Shown piece by piece: positions 26,924 to 39,149 of a stretch of DNA of 44,656 bases (the first letter of the stretch is position 1; the number at the start of each line of letters is the position of its first letter). The position numbers were made by a program, and so were the translations under genes. The notes under the pieces were generated by a model. It searched no databases. It was not told where the DNA came from and saw only the letters and a list, made by a program, of their open reading frames with translations. This stretch comes from Candidatus Eiseniibacteriota bacterium (GTDB taxonomy: Bacteria; Eisenbacteria; RBG-16-71-46; CAIMUX01; WJJG01). The stretch spans positions 1-44,656 of the forward strand of contig JAUVTV010000002.1 in the NCBI GenBank assembly GCA_030601305.1, given 5' to 3'.

Positions 26924-29314
26924 CTAGAACGCCGGACCGAACGCGAAGTGGGTCCGCCAGCGCCTGGTCTCCGTGCCGTAGGCGTAGTAGAGACCGATGG
27001 GCCCGAGCATGGGCACCTCCATCGTGACCCCGGCCCCCACGCCCAACTTCAATCCATTCAAGGAGATGTCGTACCCGTTGGTCCACGTATCCGCCGCGTC
27101 GATGAAGAGCGTGCCCCACACCGGATCGACCACGGGGAACTGGAATTCGGAGGTGAATCCAAACATCACGTTGCCCCCGGGAAAGCGGTATATGCGCCCG
27201 TAGATATCGCGCGTGATGTTTTCCTCGGGGACGACAAAGTAGTCGTCGTAGCCGCGCAGCGCGTCGAACCCGGTCACACCGCCGAGACGGAAGAGCTCAC
27301 CCGAGGGCATCCGTCCGCTGCGCGAATAGGTGTCCATGGCTCCCAAGCGGTAGCGCAGCATGAGTACCGGTCGCCAGAACGGCTGAAAGTACTGACGATG
27401 GTCGATGGTGAAGCGATAATAGTCCATGTCGCCGCCCAAGAAGCCGCCGTTCAGCTCCACGCGCATCGTCGTCCGCGTGCCCAAGCTGGGGTGAAACGGG
27501 TTGTCCGTCGAGTTGCGGTGCAGCGAGACGTAGACACGCGACCGACTTCCCGCGCCGTCCAGGAGCTGGCCCTGTGACTCGAGCGGCAGCGAGGCATAGT
27601 CCCGATAGCGGGTCTCGCTGATCGAGTAGCCCGTGCTCATGCGCGTGTAGTCGGGGAAGCTCAGGATCCACGGGAACCCGAGACGCACGCCGATCCCCCG
27701 CGTGCTGTGCCAGTAGTGCGGGTCCGTGGTCGTGATCGTCCCCACCTCCGTGCCGCCGAACGGATCGGTCGAGTTGAACACCGTAGACGAGCTCACCTCC
27801 CGGTAGTTCTCCGTGTTGTACAGATCGATCCCCGCCGCGATCGGTCGGCCGAAGGCCCACGGCTCGGTGAACGACAAATCGTAGAACTCCCGCCGGCGAC
27901 CCCGCTCGATCTCGATCGCCACCGCCTGTCCATTGCCGAACAGGTTGTTGTGCCCGAACTTGACGAAGCCGGTGAGACCCATCTGGCTGGAGTACCCCAC
28001 GCCGCCATTGGCCTGGGCCGCGCTCTTCTCCTTCACCCGGAAGGTAACGTCCACCTCCCCGGGTCGCTCCGAAGGGTTGAACTCCACGGCGGCGTCCTCG
28101 AAGAAACCGGTCGCGAAGATGTCGCGCTGCGAGCGCAGCAGCCGACTGCGGCGCAGGACATCCCCCGGAAAGAGCTTCAGCTCCCGGCGAATCACGTGTT
28201 CCTTGGTGCGCGTGTTGCCCGTGATATAGATGTCACCCACGCGCGAGGGATTCCCCTCGGTGACGTGAAAGGTCACCTCGACGCTGTCGCCCTTCACCAC
28301 GCTCACCGGCTCGATGCGCAGTTCGACGAGATAGCCGCGCTCCGTGTACATGTTGTAGAGCTCGGCGAGCGAATCGTCCACCTTGCTCTGGTCGTAAGGC
28401 ACCCCCGGCTGGAACTGGAGCACCGCCCGGATGGCCTGCTCGTCGAAGACGCTCACCGCCTGCCAGTCGGGCCGCCCGAAGTAGTAGCGCGGCCCCTCCT
28501 CGACGTCGAAGAAGACGTCGACGTACTCGCCGTCGGGCGAGAAGACCGGCTCCCCGAGAGAGGCGCGCGCATCGCGAAATCCGTGATTGTGATAGTGCTC
28601 CTCGAGGCGCAGGACATCCTCTTCCAGCTTCTCGCGCTGGAAACGGCCTTTGCGCAGGAAGCCCTGCGGCTTGACCTTCACCTTGCCGCGCAGATCATCG
28701 TCGGTGAAGAACTCGTTGCCGGTGAAGTTCACGGCGCGCAGCTTGACGCGATGGCCCTCCTCGATCTCGAGCTTCGCGATCACCCCGTCGCCGGCGGGAT
28801 CGTCGCCGGCCAGCGGAGTGACCTGGGCCTGGGCATACCCATCGTCGCGATAGGCCCGCTCGAGCGCGCGGCGCGCCCGCGACAGATCGCTGCGCCCCAG
28901 CACGGAACCCACCTTGAGGCCGGCGAACTCCTTGAGATCCTCGCCGCTGAAGTGCTCGTGCCCCACGAAGGTGACGCCCGTGATGCGGGAGCGTTCCGCG
29001 AAGGTGAAGCGCAGGATTTTCTCACCCTTCGGTCCCGGAACGACCCACACCTCGACCTGGTCGAAGAGACCGAGGGCATACAGACTGCGCACCGAGCGAG
29101 TGATGCGGTAGAGGTGGGCCGGTTCCCCGATGCGCACCTGGATCGACTCCAGAATCAGCTCCGCGTCGACCGTGGTGAGTCCTACAAAGGCCACCGAATC
29201 GACGACGGCCGGTTCCTGCGCACGGGGTGCGGCTGCCGCGCCGGCGAGAAGCAGGCAGGCGAATAGGCAGGCTTGCCAGCGGCATCCTGCCGGGGCTGCA
29301 GACCAGTGGGACAT
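26924..29314 (-). CDS. bamA: outer membrane protein assembly factor BamA
   Basis: N-terminal POTRA repeats; GVGYSSQMGLTGFVKFGHNNLFGNGQ, C-terminal YYAYGTETRRWRTHFAFGPAF beta-barrel end. Confidence 0.96.
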   Translation of the reverse strand: MSHWSAAPAGCRWQACLFACLLLAGAAAAPRAQEPAVVDSVAFVGLTTVDAELILESIQVRIGEPAHLYRITRSVRSLYALGLFDQVEVWVVPGPKGEKILRFTFAERSRITGVTFVGHEHFSGEDLKEFAGLKVGSVLGRSDLSRARRALERAYRDDGYAQAQVTPLAGDDPAGDGVIAKLEIEEGHRVKLRAVNFTGNEFFTDDDLRGKVKVKPQGFLRKGRFQREKLEEDVLRLEEHYHNHGFRDARASLGEPVFSPDGEYVDVFFDVEEGPRYYFGRPDWQAVSVFDEQAIRAVLQFQPGVPYDQSKVDDSLAELYNMYTERGYLVELRIEPVSVVKGDSVEVTFHVTEGNPSRVGDIYITGNTRTKEHVIRRELKLFPGDVLRRSRLLRSQRDIFATGFFEDAAVEFNPSERPGEVDVTFRVKEKSAAQANGGVGYSSQMGLTGFVKFGHNNLFGNGQAVAIEIERGRRREFYDLSFTEPWAFGRPIAAGIDLYNTENYREVSSSTVFNSTDPFGGTEVGTITTTDPHYWHSTRGIGVRLGFPWILSFPDYTRMSTGYSISETRYRDYASLPLESQGQLLDGAGSRSRVYVSLHRNSTDNPFHPSLGTRTTMRVELNGGFLGGDMDYYRFTIDHRQYFQPFWRPVLMLRYRLGAMDTYSRSGRMPSGELFRLGGVTGFDALRGYDDYFVVPEENITRDIYGRIYRFPGGNVMFGFTSEFQFPVVDPVWGTLFIDAADTWTNGYDISLNGLKLGVGAGVTMEVPMLGPIGLYYAYGTETRRWRTHFAFGPAF

Positions 29315-29357
29315 CCTGCCCTCTGATTGGCCGGACTCCGCCGGGTGGAACGCGACG

Positions 29358-31898
<2,541 letters not shown>

Positions 31899-31931
31899 TT
31901 CGCGGATCGCTCCTCTTCAGCCGCGGCGCCG

Positions 31932-32999
31932 CTAGGCCGCGGCGTGATGGCTCAGTCTTTCCCGAATGAGCTCTGCCCGCGCCGCGTTGCGTTCCTCCGA
32001 GCTCATCTCGTGCTCGGCCATGAGCTGCAGGTGCGCCGGTTGGCTACAGAGCAGAATCTCGTTGATCATCTCGACCGGAGGCAGACCCGGCATCTCGAGC
32101 GTGAGCCCTAAGCGGATGGCCGATGCCAGCCCGATGGCCTCCTCGGTGGAGAGCAGGTACGCGTGCGAGAAGACCCCCAGGGCGCGCATCACCTTGTCCC
32201 GGATCTGCCGCCCCGCGTCCTTGAGCAGCATGTCCCGCGCCTTGCTCTCGTAGTCCAGAAGCTGGCGCACCACGCGCTCGAGGTTCAGCAGCGCCTGCGA
32301 TTCTTTCTCCCCCAATGTAATCTGGTTCGAAATCTGGAAGAAGTTCCCCAAAACGTCGGTGCCCTCGCCGTAGAAGCCGCGGACCGCAAGCCCCACCTGC
32401 GAGACACCGGCGAGCACTTTCTTGATCTTGCGCGTCAGGACGAGGGCCGGCAAGTGAACCAGCACCGAGGCCCGCAGCCCCGTACCGACATTCGTGGGAC
32501 ACGCCGTCAGGTAACCGAAGTCATCCGAAAAGGCGTACTCGAGCGAGGACTCGAGCTGCTCGTCCAGTCGGCTGGCCGCTGCGAAGCACTCGTCGAGGTG
32601 AAAACCCGAGCGGAGTGACTGGATGCGCAGGTGATCCTCCTCGTTGATCATCACGCTCACGCTCTCGTCCGCCGCGAAGATCAGGCCGCAGTGCCCGGCG
32701 TTGCTGGCCAGGTCGTAGCTGATCAGGTGACGCTCGAGGAGGAATTGCCGCTGGAGCACCGGAAGGCCGGCCATCTGAACCAGCGGGCGACCCTCCAACT
32801 CGGGGATCGCGACGGCCGCGTTCTCCACCCGGTGGATCACGCCGCTCAGCTCCTCCTCCAGCGCCCGGCCGGGGAAGCGCATTCCTTTGAGATTGCGGGC
32901 CAAGCGGACGCGGGTACTCAGAATCGAATCGGCCGCGTCGCCGAGCCGGCCAAACCACTTGCCCTCCGTGGACAACATCTCGGAGATCGGCAGACCCAT
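31932..32999 (-). CDS. mcsB: protein arginine kinase McsB
   Basis: STRVRLARN, INEEDHLRIQ, CPTNVGTGLRASVLVHLPAL, VRGFYGEGTDVLGNFFQISNQITLGEKE; C-terminal RNAARA resembling the Firmicutes RDxxRA motif. Confidence 0.95.
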   Translation of the reverse strand: MGLPISEMLSTEGKWFGRLGDAADSILSTRVRLARNLKGMRFPGRALEEELSGVIHRVENAAVAIPELEGRPLVQMAGLPVLQRQFLLERHLISYDLASNAGHCGLIFAADESVSVMINEEDHLRIQSLRSGFHLDECFAAASRLDEQLESSLEYAFSDDFGYLTACPTNVGTGLRASVLVHLPALVLTRKIKKVLAGVSQVGLAVRGFYGEGTDVLGNFFQISNQITLGEKESQALLNLERVVRQLLDYESKARDMLLKDAGRQIRDKVMRALGVFSHAYLLSTEEAIGLASAIRLGLTLEMPGLPPVEMINEILLCSQPAHLQLMAEHEMSSEERNAARAELIRERLSHHAAA

Positions 33000-33006
33000 G
33001 ATGCTC

Positions 33007-33564
33007 CTACTCCTGCGGGGCCTCGGGGGTGCGGGCGGCTTCGTCCACCGGCTCCCCCTCCGGCGAGGCGCTCGCCTCCACGGCGCGGATGCGGTCGCGC
33101 AACCGGGCCGCCTTTTCGTATTCCTCGCGTTCGATGGCTCGCTCCAACTCCTCGTGGAGCCGTTGGATCTCGCGGCGCCGCTCGAACTGAACCCCCTCCT
33201 GCCCGGGCGCCTTGCCGACGTGGCGAACCGCGCCGTGCACCCGCCGGAGGATCTGCTTGAGTTGTGCTGAGAACTCTCTATAGCAGCTTGGACACCCGAG
33301 CCGCCCGGTCTTCATGAACTCGCTGTACTTGAGCCCGCAGTCGGCGCACCGCACGGTGCCCATGCGGGCTGTGCCTTCCGGATAGAGGTTCTCGGCCATC
33401 CACACCAACTGGCTGGCGATCGAGAGCTTCCCCTTCTCCACCAGAGAGTGGTAGCCCTTCTCGCGGGCGCATTTCTCGCACAGGTGAAGCTCACTGACCT
33501 TGTCGTTCTTGACCTCCTTGACGTGGATGGTCGCCTCAGCGACGTTGCAGTGTTGGCACTTCAT
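33007..33564 (-). CDS. mcsA: McsA-like zinc-finger/UVR-motif protein (activator of McsB)
   Basis: Four CxxC motifs (CQHC, CEKC, CADC, CPSC) followed by UVR motif EIQRLHEELERAIEREEYEKAARLRDRIRAVE; 7 bp upstream of mcsB. Confidence 0.93.
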   Translation of the reverse strand: MKCQHCNVAEATIHVKEVKNDKVSELHLCEKCAREKGYHSLVEKGKLSIASQLVWMAENLYPEGTARMGTVRCADCGLKYSEFMKTGRLGCPSCYREFSAQLKQILRRVHGAVRHVGKAPGQEGVQFERRREIQRLHEELERAIEREEYEKAARLRDRIRAVEASASPEGEPVDEAARTPEAPQE

Positions 33565-33596
33565 GGCTCCACTCCTGCGCTGCGAGGGCCTCTCGT

Positions 33597-34337
33597 TCAG
33601 GACCGCGCGATCGGACTCAGCACACCGTCGAGCAGTTCCCACCTAATATCGGCAAGTTGGGCCAGGTATTCATTGTGCGTCGCAACGACCCAGCTCTGCT
33701 GTCCCTCCCGGGCCAGCGAATATAGCAACTCGTACAGGGCCTCACCAGTTGCGCGGTCAAGGTTCCCGGTGGGTTCGTCCGCCAGGACCAGGCTGGGCCC
33801 ATTGGCCAAGGCCCGCACCAGCGCCACGCGCTGCTGCTCGCCACCCGAGAGCTGCGCCGGGTGGTGGTGGGCCCGATCGGCCAGCCCGACCATGTCCAGC
33901 AGCTCTGCGGCCCTCCGTTTCGCCTTGCCGGGCGGGATCCCCGCGATGAGCAGCGGGATCTGCACGTTCTCCAGGGCGTTGAACTCCGCCAGCAAGTGGT
34001 GATGCTGGAACACAAAGCCGACAAACCGGCTACGCAGTTCGGCACGCCGCTCGTCGGAGGCCGTCGTGACATCGATGTCCCGGTAGCGAATCACCCCCTC
34101 GTCGGGCCGGTCCAACGCCCCCAAGATGTGCAGGAGCGTGCTCTTGCCCGATCCCGAGGCCCCCACCACGGCGACGACTTCCCCCGGCCGGACCTCGAGG
34201 TCCAGACCGCGGAGGACGTGCAGGCGCCCCCCCCCGGAAGAATAGCTCTTGTAGAGCCGGGCGGCCGTGAGCGTCGCACCGTCTCCCCGGGGCGGAGCAC
34301 ACCCACCTCCCTCTCCTTCATACCCCCTCGGTTCCAT
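33597..34337 (-). CDS. lolD: lipoprotein-releasing ABC transporter ATP-binding protein
   Basis: VGASGSGKSTLLHILGALDRPDEG, FVFQHHHLLAEFNALENVQIPLLI, LSGGEQQRVALVRALANGPSLVLADEPTGNLD. Confidence 0.95.
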   Translation of the reverse strand: MEPRGYEGEGGGCAPPRGDGATLTAARLYKSYSSGGGRLHVLRGLDLEVRPGEVVAVVGASGSGKSTLLHILGALDRPDEGVIRYRDIDVTTASDERRAELRSRFVGFVFQHHHLLAEFNALENVQIPLLIAGIPPGKAKRRAAELLDMVGLADRAHHHPAQLSGGEQQRVALVRALANGPSLVLADEPTGNLDRATGEALYELLYSLAREGQQSWVVATHNEYLAQLADIRWELLDGVLSPIARS

Positions 34338-34354
34338 TCGTGCACCCTTTCCGT

Positions 34355-35596
34355 CTATTTCGAACGGATCGCCTCGATGGGATCCAGACGGGAAGCCTTC
34401 CATGCAGGGTATAGCGTTGACAGGGTGGCAATTACAAGGACAGATCCAACGATGACGCCCACATCGGTCCACTCGACCCTGACCGGCAGGGTGTCGATGA
34501 AATAGACGTCCTCCGGGAGGCGGATAAACCGGTAGCGCTCCAGGAGGTGGCAAAGCAGGAGCCCCACGCCCGTGCCGAGCAGGGTGCCGCTCAGCGCCAT
34601 CACCCACCCCTCCAGCACGAAAATGCGCAGGATCCCGCCCGAGGTCACCCCCATGGCCTTCAGGATCCCGATCTCCGAACGCTTCTCCATCACCAGCATG
34701 ATCAGCGAGGTCGCGATGCTGAAACCGGCCACCAGAACGATCATCGTCAGGATCACGAACATGGCCTGCTTCTCCATACGCATCCAGATGAAGAGGTTCT
34801 CGTTGAGATCGATCCAGTTGTTCGCCCGAAAGGGAAACCCTCCCAGCATGGCCACGATCTCGCGCCCCACGCGGGGCGCCTGGTCGAGATCCGCCACCCG
34901 GATCTCCAGCCCGGTGACGCGATCCTCCAGGCCGAAGAACGACTGCCCGTCGGCGAGGTGGATGAAGGCGAGCGACGCGTCGAACTCGTACATCCCCGAG
35001 TCGAAGATTCCCACCAGGCGAAAGCGGCGCATGCGCGGGACGAAGCCCAGCGGCGTGCGGCGCGACTCGGCGGGGCTCACCAGCAGCAGTTCGTCGCCCG
35101 GAACGAGACCCAGGTTGTCGGCGATGTGCTTGCCGAGAACGATGCCCGGCGCCTCCTCGCCCCGGCGCGCGAGGCCGGTCTCACCCTCGGCGAACTGGAT
35201 GTAGTCGGCCACGGCGGTGACGGCCCGCTCATCCGCCATGCGGATGCCCTTGATGATGGCACCCTCGGCGGCGTTTCCCGCAGACAGCATCGCCTTGCCA
35301 TAGACGAAAGGCGCGGTCGCCTCGACCTCCGGATGCTCGGCCACGCGTCTCTGCAGGCTGTCAGCGTGCGCGATGCCGCTGGCGCCGAAGCGCAGCAGGA
35401 TGACGTGCGCGTTGGTGCCGATGATGCGTTCCTTGACCTCCTTGTCGAACCCGCTCATGACCGCGAGAACCACGAGAAGCGCGCAGGTCCCCAGCGCCAT
35501 CCCGCCGGCGGCGGAAAAGGTCGACGCCGAGTGCAGCGCCGTCTCGCGCCGTCCCAGGAGAAACCGCAGGCCCACGAAACGGATCAGGTACCCCAT
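34355..35596 (-). CDS. lolC: LolC/LolE-type lipoprotein-releasing permease (MacB/FtsX fold)
   Basis: MGYLIRFVGLRFLLGRRE..., MVLVAGFSIATSLIMLVMEKRSEIGILKAMGVTSGGILRIFVLEGWVMALSGTLLGTGVGLLLC, PAWKASRLDPIEAIRSK. Alternative start at 35647. Confidence 0.93.
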   Translation of the reverse strand: MGYLIRFVGLRFLLGRRETALHSASTFSAAGGMALGTCALLVVLAVMSGFDKEVKERIIGTNAHVILLRFGASGIAHADSLQRRVAEHPEVEATAPFVYGKAMLSAGNAAEGAIIKGIRMADERAVTAVADYIQFAEGETGLARRGEEAPGIVLGKHIADNLGLVPGDELLLVSPAESRRTPLGFVPRMRRFRLVGIFDSGMYEFDASLAFIHLADGQSFFGLEDRVTGLEIRVADLDQAPRVGREIVAMLGGFPFRANNWIDLNENLFIWMRMEKQAMFVILTMIVLVAGFSIATSLIMLVMEKRSEIGILKAMGVTSGGILRIFVLEGWVMALSGTLLGTGVGLLLCHLLERYRFIRLPEDVYFIDTLPVRVEWTDVGVIVGSVLVIATLSTLYPAWKASRLDPIEAIRSK

Positions 35597-35654
35597 GCCG
35601 CGGCGCGCTGTCGATGACGTGGCGTGCTCGCGCTTCAGCTCGTCCATCCGTCCC

Positions 35655-36974
35655 TCATGCGCGCATCTCTCGCGCCCAGTCGGTCGCGAGGACCCGGGCG
35701 AAGACGGGCCCGAGATGGGTGAAGAAACTCTGGAGGTCGAAGATGTCATCCAGGCGCCCCGCCTCCCGGAGAGCTGCCGCGCGCTCGTCGGCGGCCAGCA
35801 CTCCACGCAGCCCGCGCCTCGTGCGCCACGCTGCCTGGGCCGCGCTCTGGACGATCTCGTAGGCCTCCTCGCGGGATCCGAGCAGCTCGGTGAGCGCCAG
35901 CAGCGCCCGTTGCGAGTAGAACAGCTCGCCGGACGACCCGAGATTGGCCGCCATCCGCTCGGCGTCCACCTCCAAACCGCCGACCACGCGCTCGGTGAGG
36001 TGCAGGGCATAGTCGAGTCCGATGAACGCGTCAGGCAGGATGACGCGCTCGACGCTCGAGTGGCTGATGTCGCGTTCGTGCCACAGGGCGATGTTCTCGT
36101 ATGCCGGTATGAGGTGACTGCGCAGCAGGCGCGCGAGTCCGCAGATGCGCTCGCAGAGGATCGGATTGCGCTTGTGCGGCATGGCCGAGGAGCCCTTCTG
36201 CCCGCGGGCGAACGGCTCGTAGACCTCCGCGACCTCCGTACGCTGGAGATGGCGCACCTCGCTGGCGATCTTCTCCAGCGTCGCACCGGCGAGCGCGAGA
36301 ACGCCCAGCAGGTGCGCATGGCGATCGCGCTGCACGATCTGATTCGATACCGGCGCGGCCGCGAGTCCGAGGATCTCGCACGTGCGCGCCTCGACCGCCG
36401 GCGTCACGTGCGCGAAGGTGCCCACCGCGCCGGAGATCTTCCCGACGCGGACCTCCTCGCGTGCCCTCTGGAGTCGCACGTGCTGCCGCTCCATCTCGGC
36501 GAACCAGAGCAGGGTTTTCAGGCCGAAGGTGATCGGTTCGGCATGCACGCCGTGGGTGCGGCCGATCATCGGCGTCTCGCGATGCTGCTCGGAGAGTTGC
36601 CTGAGGAGCTTTCCCACGGTCGCGAGGCGCCCGTCGATGAGATCGCACGCCCGCACCAGCTGCAGCGCGAGCGCGGTGTCCAGGAGATCGGACGAGGTCA
36701 TCCCGCGGTGCAACCAGGTCTTCTCCGCACCCAAGTGCTCGCCGACGACGGTGAGAAACGCGATCACGTCGTGATGCACGGTCGCCTCGATCTCGTGGAT
36801 GCGCGCGATATCGAAGCGCGCGTGATCCCGCAGAGCAGCGGCGGTGCCGTGCGGGGCGCTTCCGAGGTCCTCCATCGCCTGCACTGCAGCGATCTCGACC
36901 TCGAGCCAGGTCCGGAAGCGGGTGGCATCGCTCCACAGGCTCCCCATCTCCGGCAGCGTGTAGCGTGCGATCAT
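35655..36974 (-). CDS. purB: adenylosuccinate lyase
   Basis: MIARYTLPEMGSLWSDATRFRTWLEVEIAAVQA, HRGMTSSDLLDTALALQL, GTRIGRTHG-like MIGRTHGVHAEPITFG, SSAMPHKRNPILCERICGLARLL. Confidence 0.97.
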   Translation of the reverse strand: MIARYTLPEMGSLWSDATRFRTWLEVEIAAVQAMEDLGSAPHGTAAALRDHARFDIARIHEIEATVHHDVIAFLTVVGEHLGAEKTWLHRGMTSSDLLDTALALQLVRACDLIDGRLATVGKLLRQLSEQHRETPMIGRTHGVHAEPITFGLKTLLWFAEMERQHVRLQRAREEVRVGKISGAVGTFAHVTPAVEARTCEILGLAAAPVSNQIVQRDRHAHLLGVLALAGATLEKIASEVRHLQRTEVAEVYEPFARGQKGSSAMPHKRNPILCERICGLARLLRSHLIPAYENIALWHERDISHSSVERVILPDAFIGLDYALHLTERVVGGLEVDAERMAANLGSSGELFYSQRALLALTELLGSREEAYEIVQSAAQAAWRTRRGLRGVLAADERAAALREAGRLDDIFDLQSFFTHLGPVFARVLATDWAREMRA

Positions 36975-37040
36975 GCGGTTTCTCTTCCTTCCATCGTACC
37001 GTGGGGGGAACGGTGCGCGTCCCGCGGCCGGATCGACAGC

Positions 37041-38366
37041 CTAGTCCTGGGGCATCTCCTGCAGGAGGATCTCCGTCTCCCACAGTTCCCCATCCCGCTC
37101 AAGGATGAGCGTGATCGAATCGCCGATCGTGGCCCCGAAGATCAGATGCTGAGCCTCACTGGCCTGCGAAACGAGTTGCCCATTGACCTGGCGTATGATG
37201 TCACCCACCTGAATCCCGGCCTCGGTCGCCGGGCTGCTTTCGTCGATCCCCCACACTAGGAGCCCGTGCCGATCGCGGATGCGGAAGTAGTTGGCCACCG
37301 CCTGAGTGATTTCCTGCACGCGAATCCCGATCCACACCTGGCGCACGCGCCCGTGCTCGAGGATCTCGCGCACGACACGGATGACCGTGTCGATCGGAAT
37401 CGCGAAACCGATCCCCAGATTGCCGCCGTCGGTCGTGAAGATGAACGTGTTGATGCCGATGACCTCTCCCAGCGAGTTGACCAGCGGCCCGCCGCTGTTC
37501 CCCGGGTTGATGGAGGCATCGGTTTGGATCATGTCCTTGTAGATGGCCTCGGTCTCGCCGCCCGACTTGATGTCGCGGTTCGTGGCACTGATCACCCCCG
37601 CGGTCACCGTGGGTTGGAAATCGTTCAGCAGGAACCCGAACGGATTCCCCAACGCAATGGCCCACTCCCCGACCATGAGTTCCCGACCCTCACTGATCGG
37701 CGCCACCTGCAGATCTTCGCCCTCGATCTTCAGCACACCCAGATCGTAGGCGCTGTCGGCCCCCAGGAGGGTCGCATCGAACGTGCGGCCGTCGGGCAGG
37801 GTGACCTTGATCTCCTTCGCATCGCGCACGACGTGCTCGTTGGTCACCACGATGCCGCGCGAATCGATGATCAGCCCGGAGCCCAGGTTGGAGACCTCCT
37901 GACCGTAGATGCGTCCCGGGAAGAAGTTGCTGAAGAAGCGGTCGAAGGGATCCCGGCCGCGGGCGAAGGGATTCGAGCGCACCAGGCGAATCTGGGTGAC
38001 ACTGACGGAGACGACCGCCGGACCGACGCGCTCCGCGGCGCGTACCAGCGCCGAGCGCCGGGCGGGCTCCGGATCGGATGCGGCCGGCGATCCCGAGCCT
38101 GCGGGCGTCGGCAGCGCAACATCCGGGAGTCCGGCTCCGGTGGAGCCAGTGTCGGCGGCGGGTCCCGTCAACGGCTCGCCCTGGTCAGAGGGGAGCTCCG
38201 CGATCGGTCGTCCGCCGCCGCCCGCGGGTGACTCCGGGGATCCCCCCCGCCAGAGCCGGTGGACGGCGATGCCGCCCAAGACGACCCCGACCACGAAGAC
38301 CGACAGGACCAGGGCCGCCCGGACCCCCCCCGAAGATCGCCTTGTCTGCTCAAGGTCCTGCTGCAC
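37041..38366 (-). CDS. membrane-anchored HtrA/Deg family serine protease, single PDZ domain
   Basis: N-terminal TM (AALVLSVFVVGVVLGGIAV); NEHVV, YDLGVLK, NPGNSGGPLVNSLGEVIGIN catalytic motifs; one C-terminal PDZ. Confidence 0.94.
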   Translation of the reverse strand: MQQDLEQTRRSSGGVRAALVLSVFVVGVVLGGIAVHRLWRGGSPESPAGGGGRPIAELPSDQGEPLTGPAADTGSTGAGLPDVALPTPAGSGSPAASDPEPARRSALVRAAERVGPAVVSVSVTQIRLVRSNPFARGRDPFDRFFSNFFPGRIYGQEVSNLGSGLIIDSRGIVVTNEHVVRDAKEIKVTLPDGRTFDATLLGADSAYDLGVLKIEGEDLQVAPISEGRELMVGEWAIALGNPFGFLLNDFQPTVTAGVISATNRDIKSGGETEAIYKDMIQTDASINPGNSGGPLVNSLGEVIGINTFIFTTDGGNLGIGFAIPIDTVIRVVREILEHGRVRQVWIGIRVQEITQAVANYFRIRDRHGLLVWGIDESSPATEAGIQVGDIIRQVNGQLVSQASEAQHLIFGATIGDSITLILERDGELWETEILLQEMPQD

Positions 38367-38409
38367 GCGTCGCCTCCCCCTGGTAGCGGCCAGAAGTTGT
38401 GTCGCGGAC

Positions 38410-39057
38410 TCACTCCTTGCGGACGGCCTTCCAGTCGTCCAGGAAACGCTGGATGCCGACGTCGGTCAGCGGATGACAGAACATCAATGCGAGCACGCCC
38501 GTGGGCACCGTAGCCACATCGGCGCCCATGAGCGCCGCCTGGACGACGTGCTGCGGGTGGCGCACGCTCGCCACCAGGACCTCCGTCGTGAAATCGTAGT
38601 TGGCGTAGACCTCGAGGATCTCCTCGACGACGTCCATGCCGTCGTGCCCGGCGTCGTCCAGGCGACCGACGAAGGGACTGACGAACCGCGCCCCCGCCTT
38701 GGCCGCCAGGAGGGCCTGGTTGGCGCTGAAGACGAGCGTGACGTTGGTGTCGATCTCCGCAGACTTCAGTACGGAGACGGCGCGCATCCCGTCCGGAGTC
38801 ATCGGAATCTTCACGATCACGTTGGGCGCGATCGCCGACAGCTCGCGGCCCTCGCGGACCATCCCCTCCCAGTCCTCGGCGAGCACTTCGGCGCTGATCG
38901 GCCCGGGAACCATCTTGCAGATATCCGCGATCACCTCGTGATAGGGCGCATCGGCGGCCTTGAGCAGGGTGGGATTCGTCGTCACCCCGTCCACGATTCC
39001 CAGCGCTGCCATGCGCCGAATCTCGTCCCGAATCGCCGTGTCGAGAAAGATCTTCAT
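38410..39057 (-). CDS. fsa: fructose-6-phosphate aldolase / transaldolase-like
   Basis: [78 protein letters not shown]. Confidence 0.95.
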   Translation of the reverse strand: MKIFLDTAIRDEIRRMAALGIVDGVTTNPTLLKAADAPYHEVIADICKMVPGPISAEVLAEDWEGMVREGRELSAIAPNVIVKIPMTPDGMRAVSVLKSAEIDTNVTLVFSANQALLAAKAGARFVSPFVGRLDDAGHDGMDVVEEILEVYANYDFTTEVLVASVRHPQHVVQAALMGADVATVPTGVLALMFCHPLTDVGIQRFLDDWKAVRKE

Positions 39058-39149
39058 GTCGCCTCCCGCGTTTCGCCTCCGGCCGCGTAACTGTAAGCGC
39101 CGCAGTCAAGTCGTGGTCGCCGACGGCCTCCCCCGTCCGCGATCCGGGA

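Noticed and set aside
31926-31947. CCGCGGC/GCCGCGG inverted repeat at the mcsB-clpC junction
   Set aside because: Partly codes the Ala-rich McsB C terminus in a very GC-rich stretch; no U-tract and clpC follows in the opposite reading order of a terminator need; likely compositional.
34355-36319. 654-aa ORF with an N-terminal extension on LolC
   Set aside because: The extension overlaps purB out of frame; true LolC starts at about 35596 or 35647.
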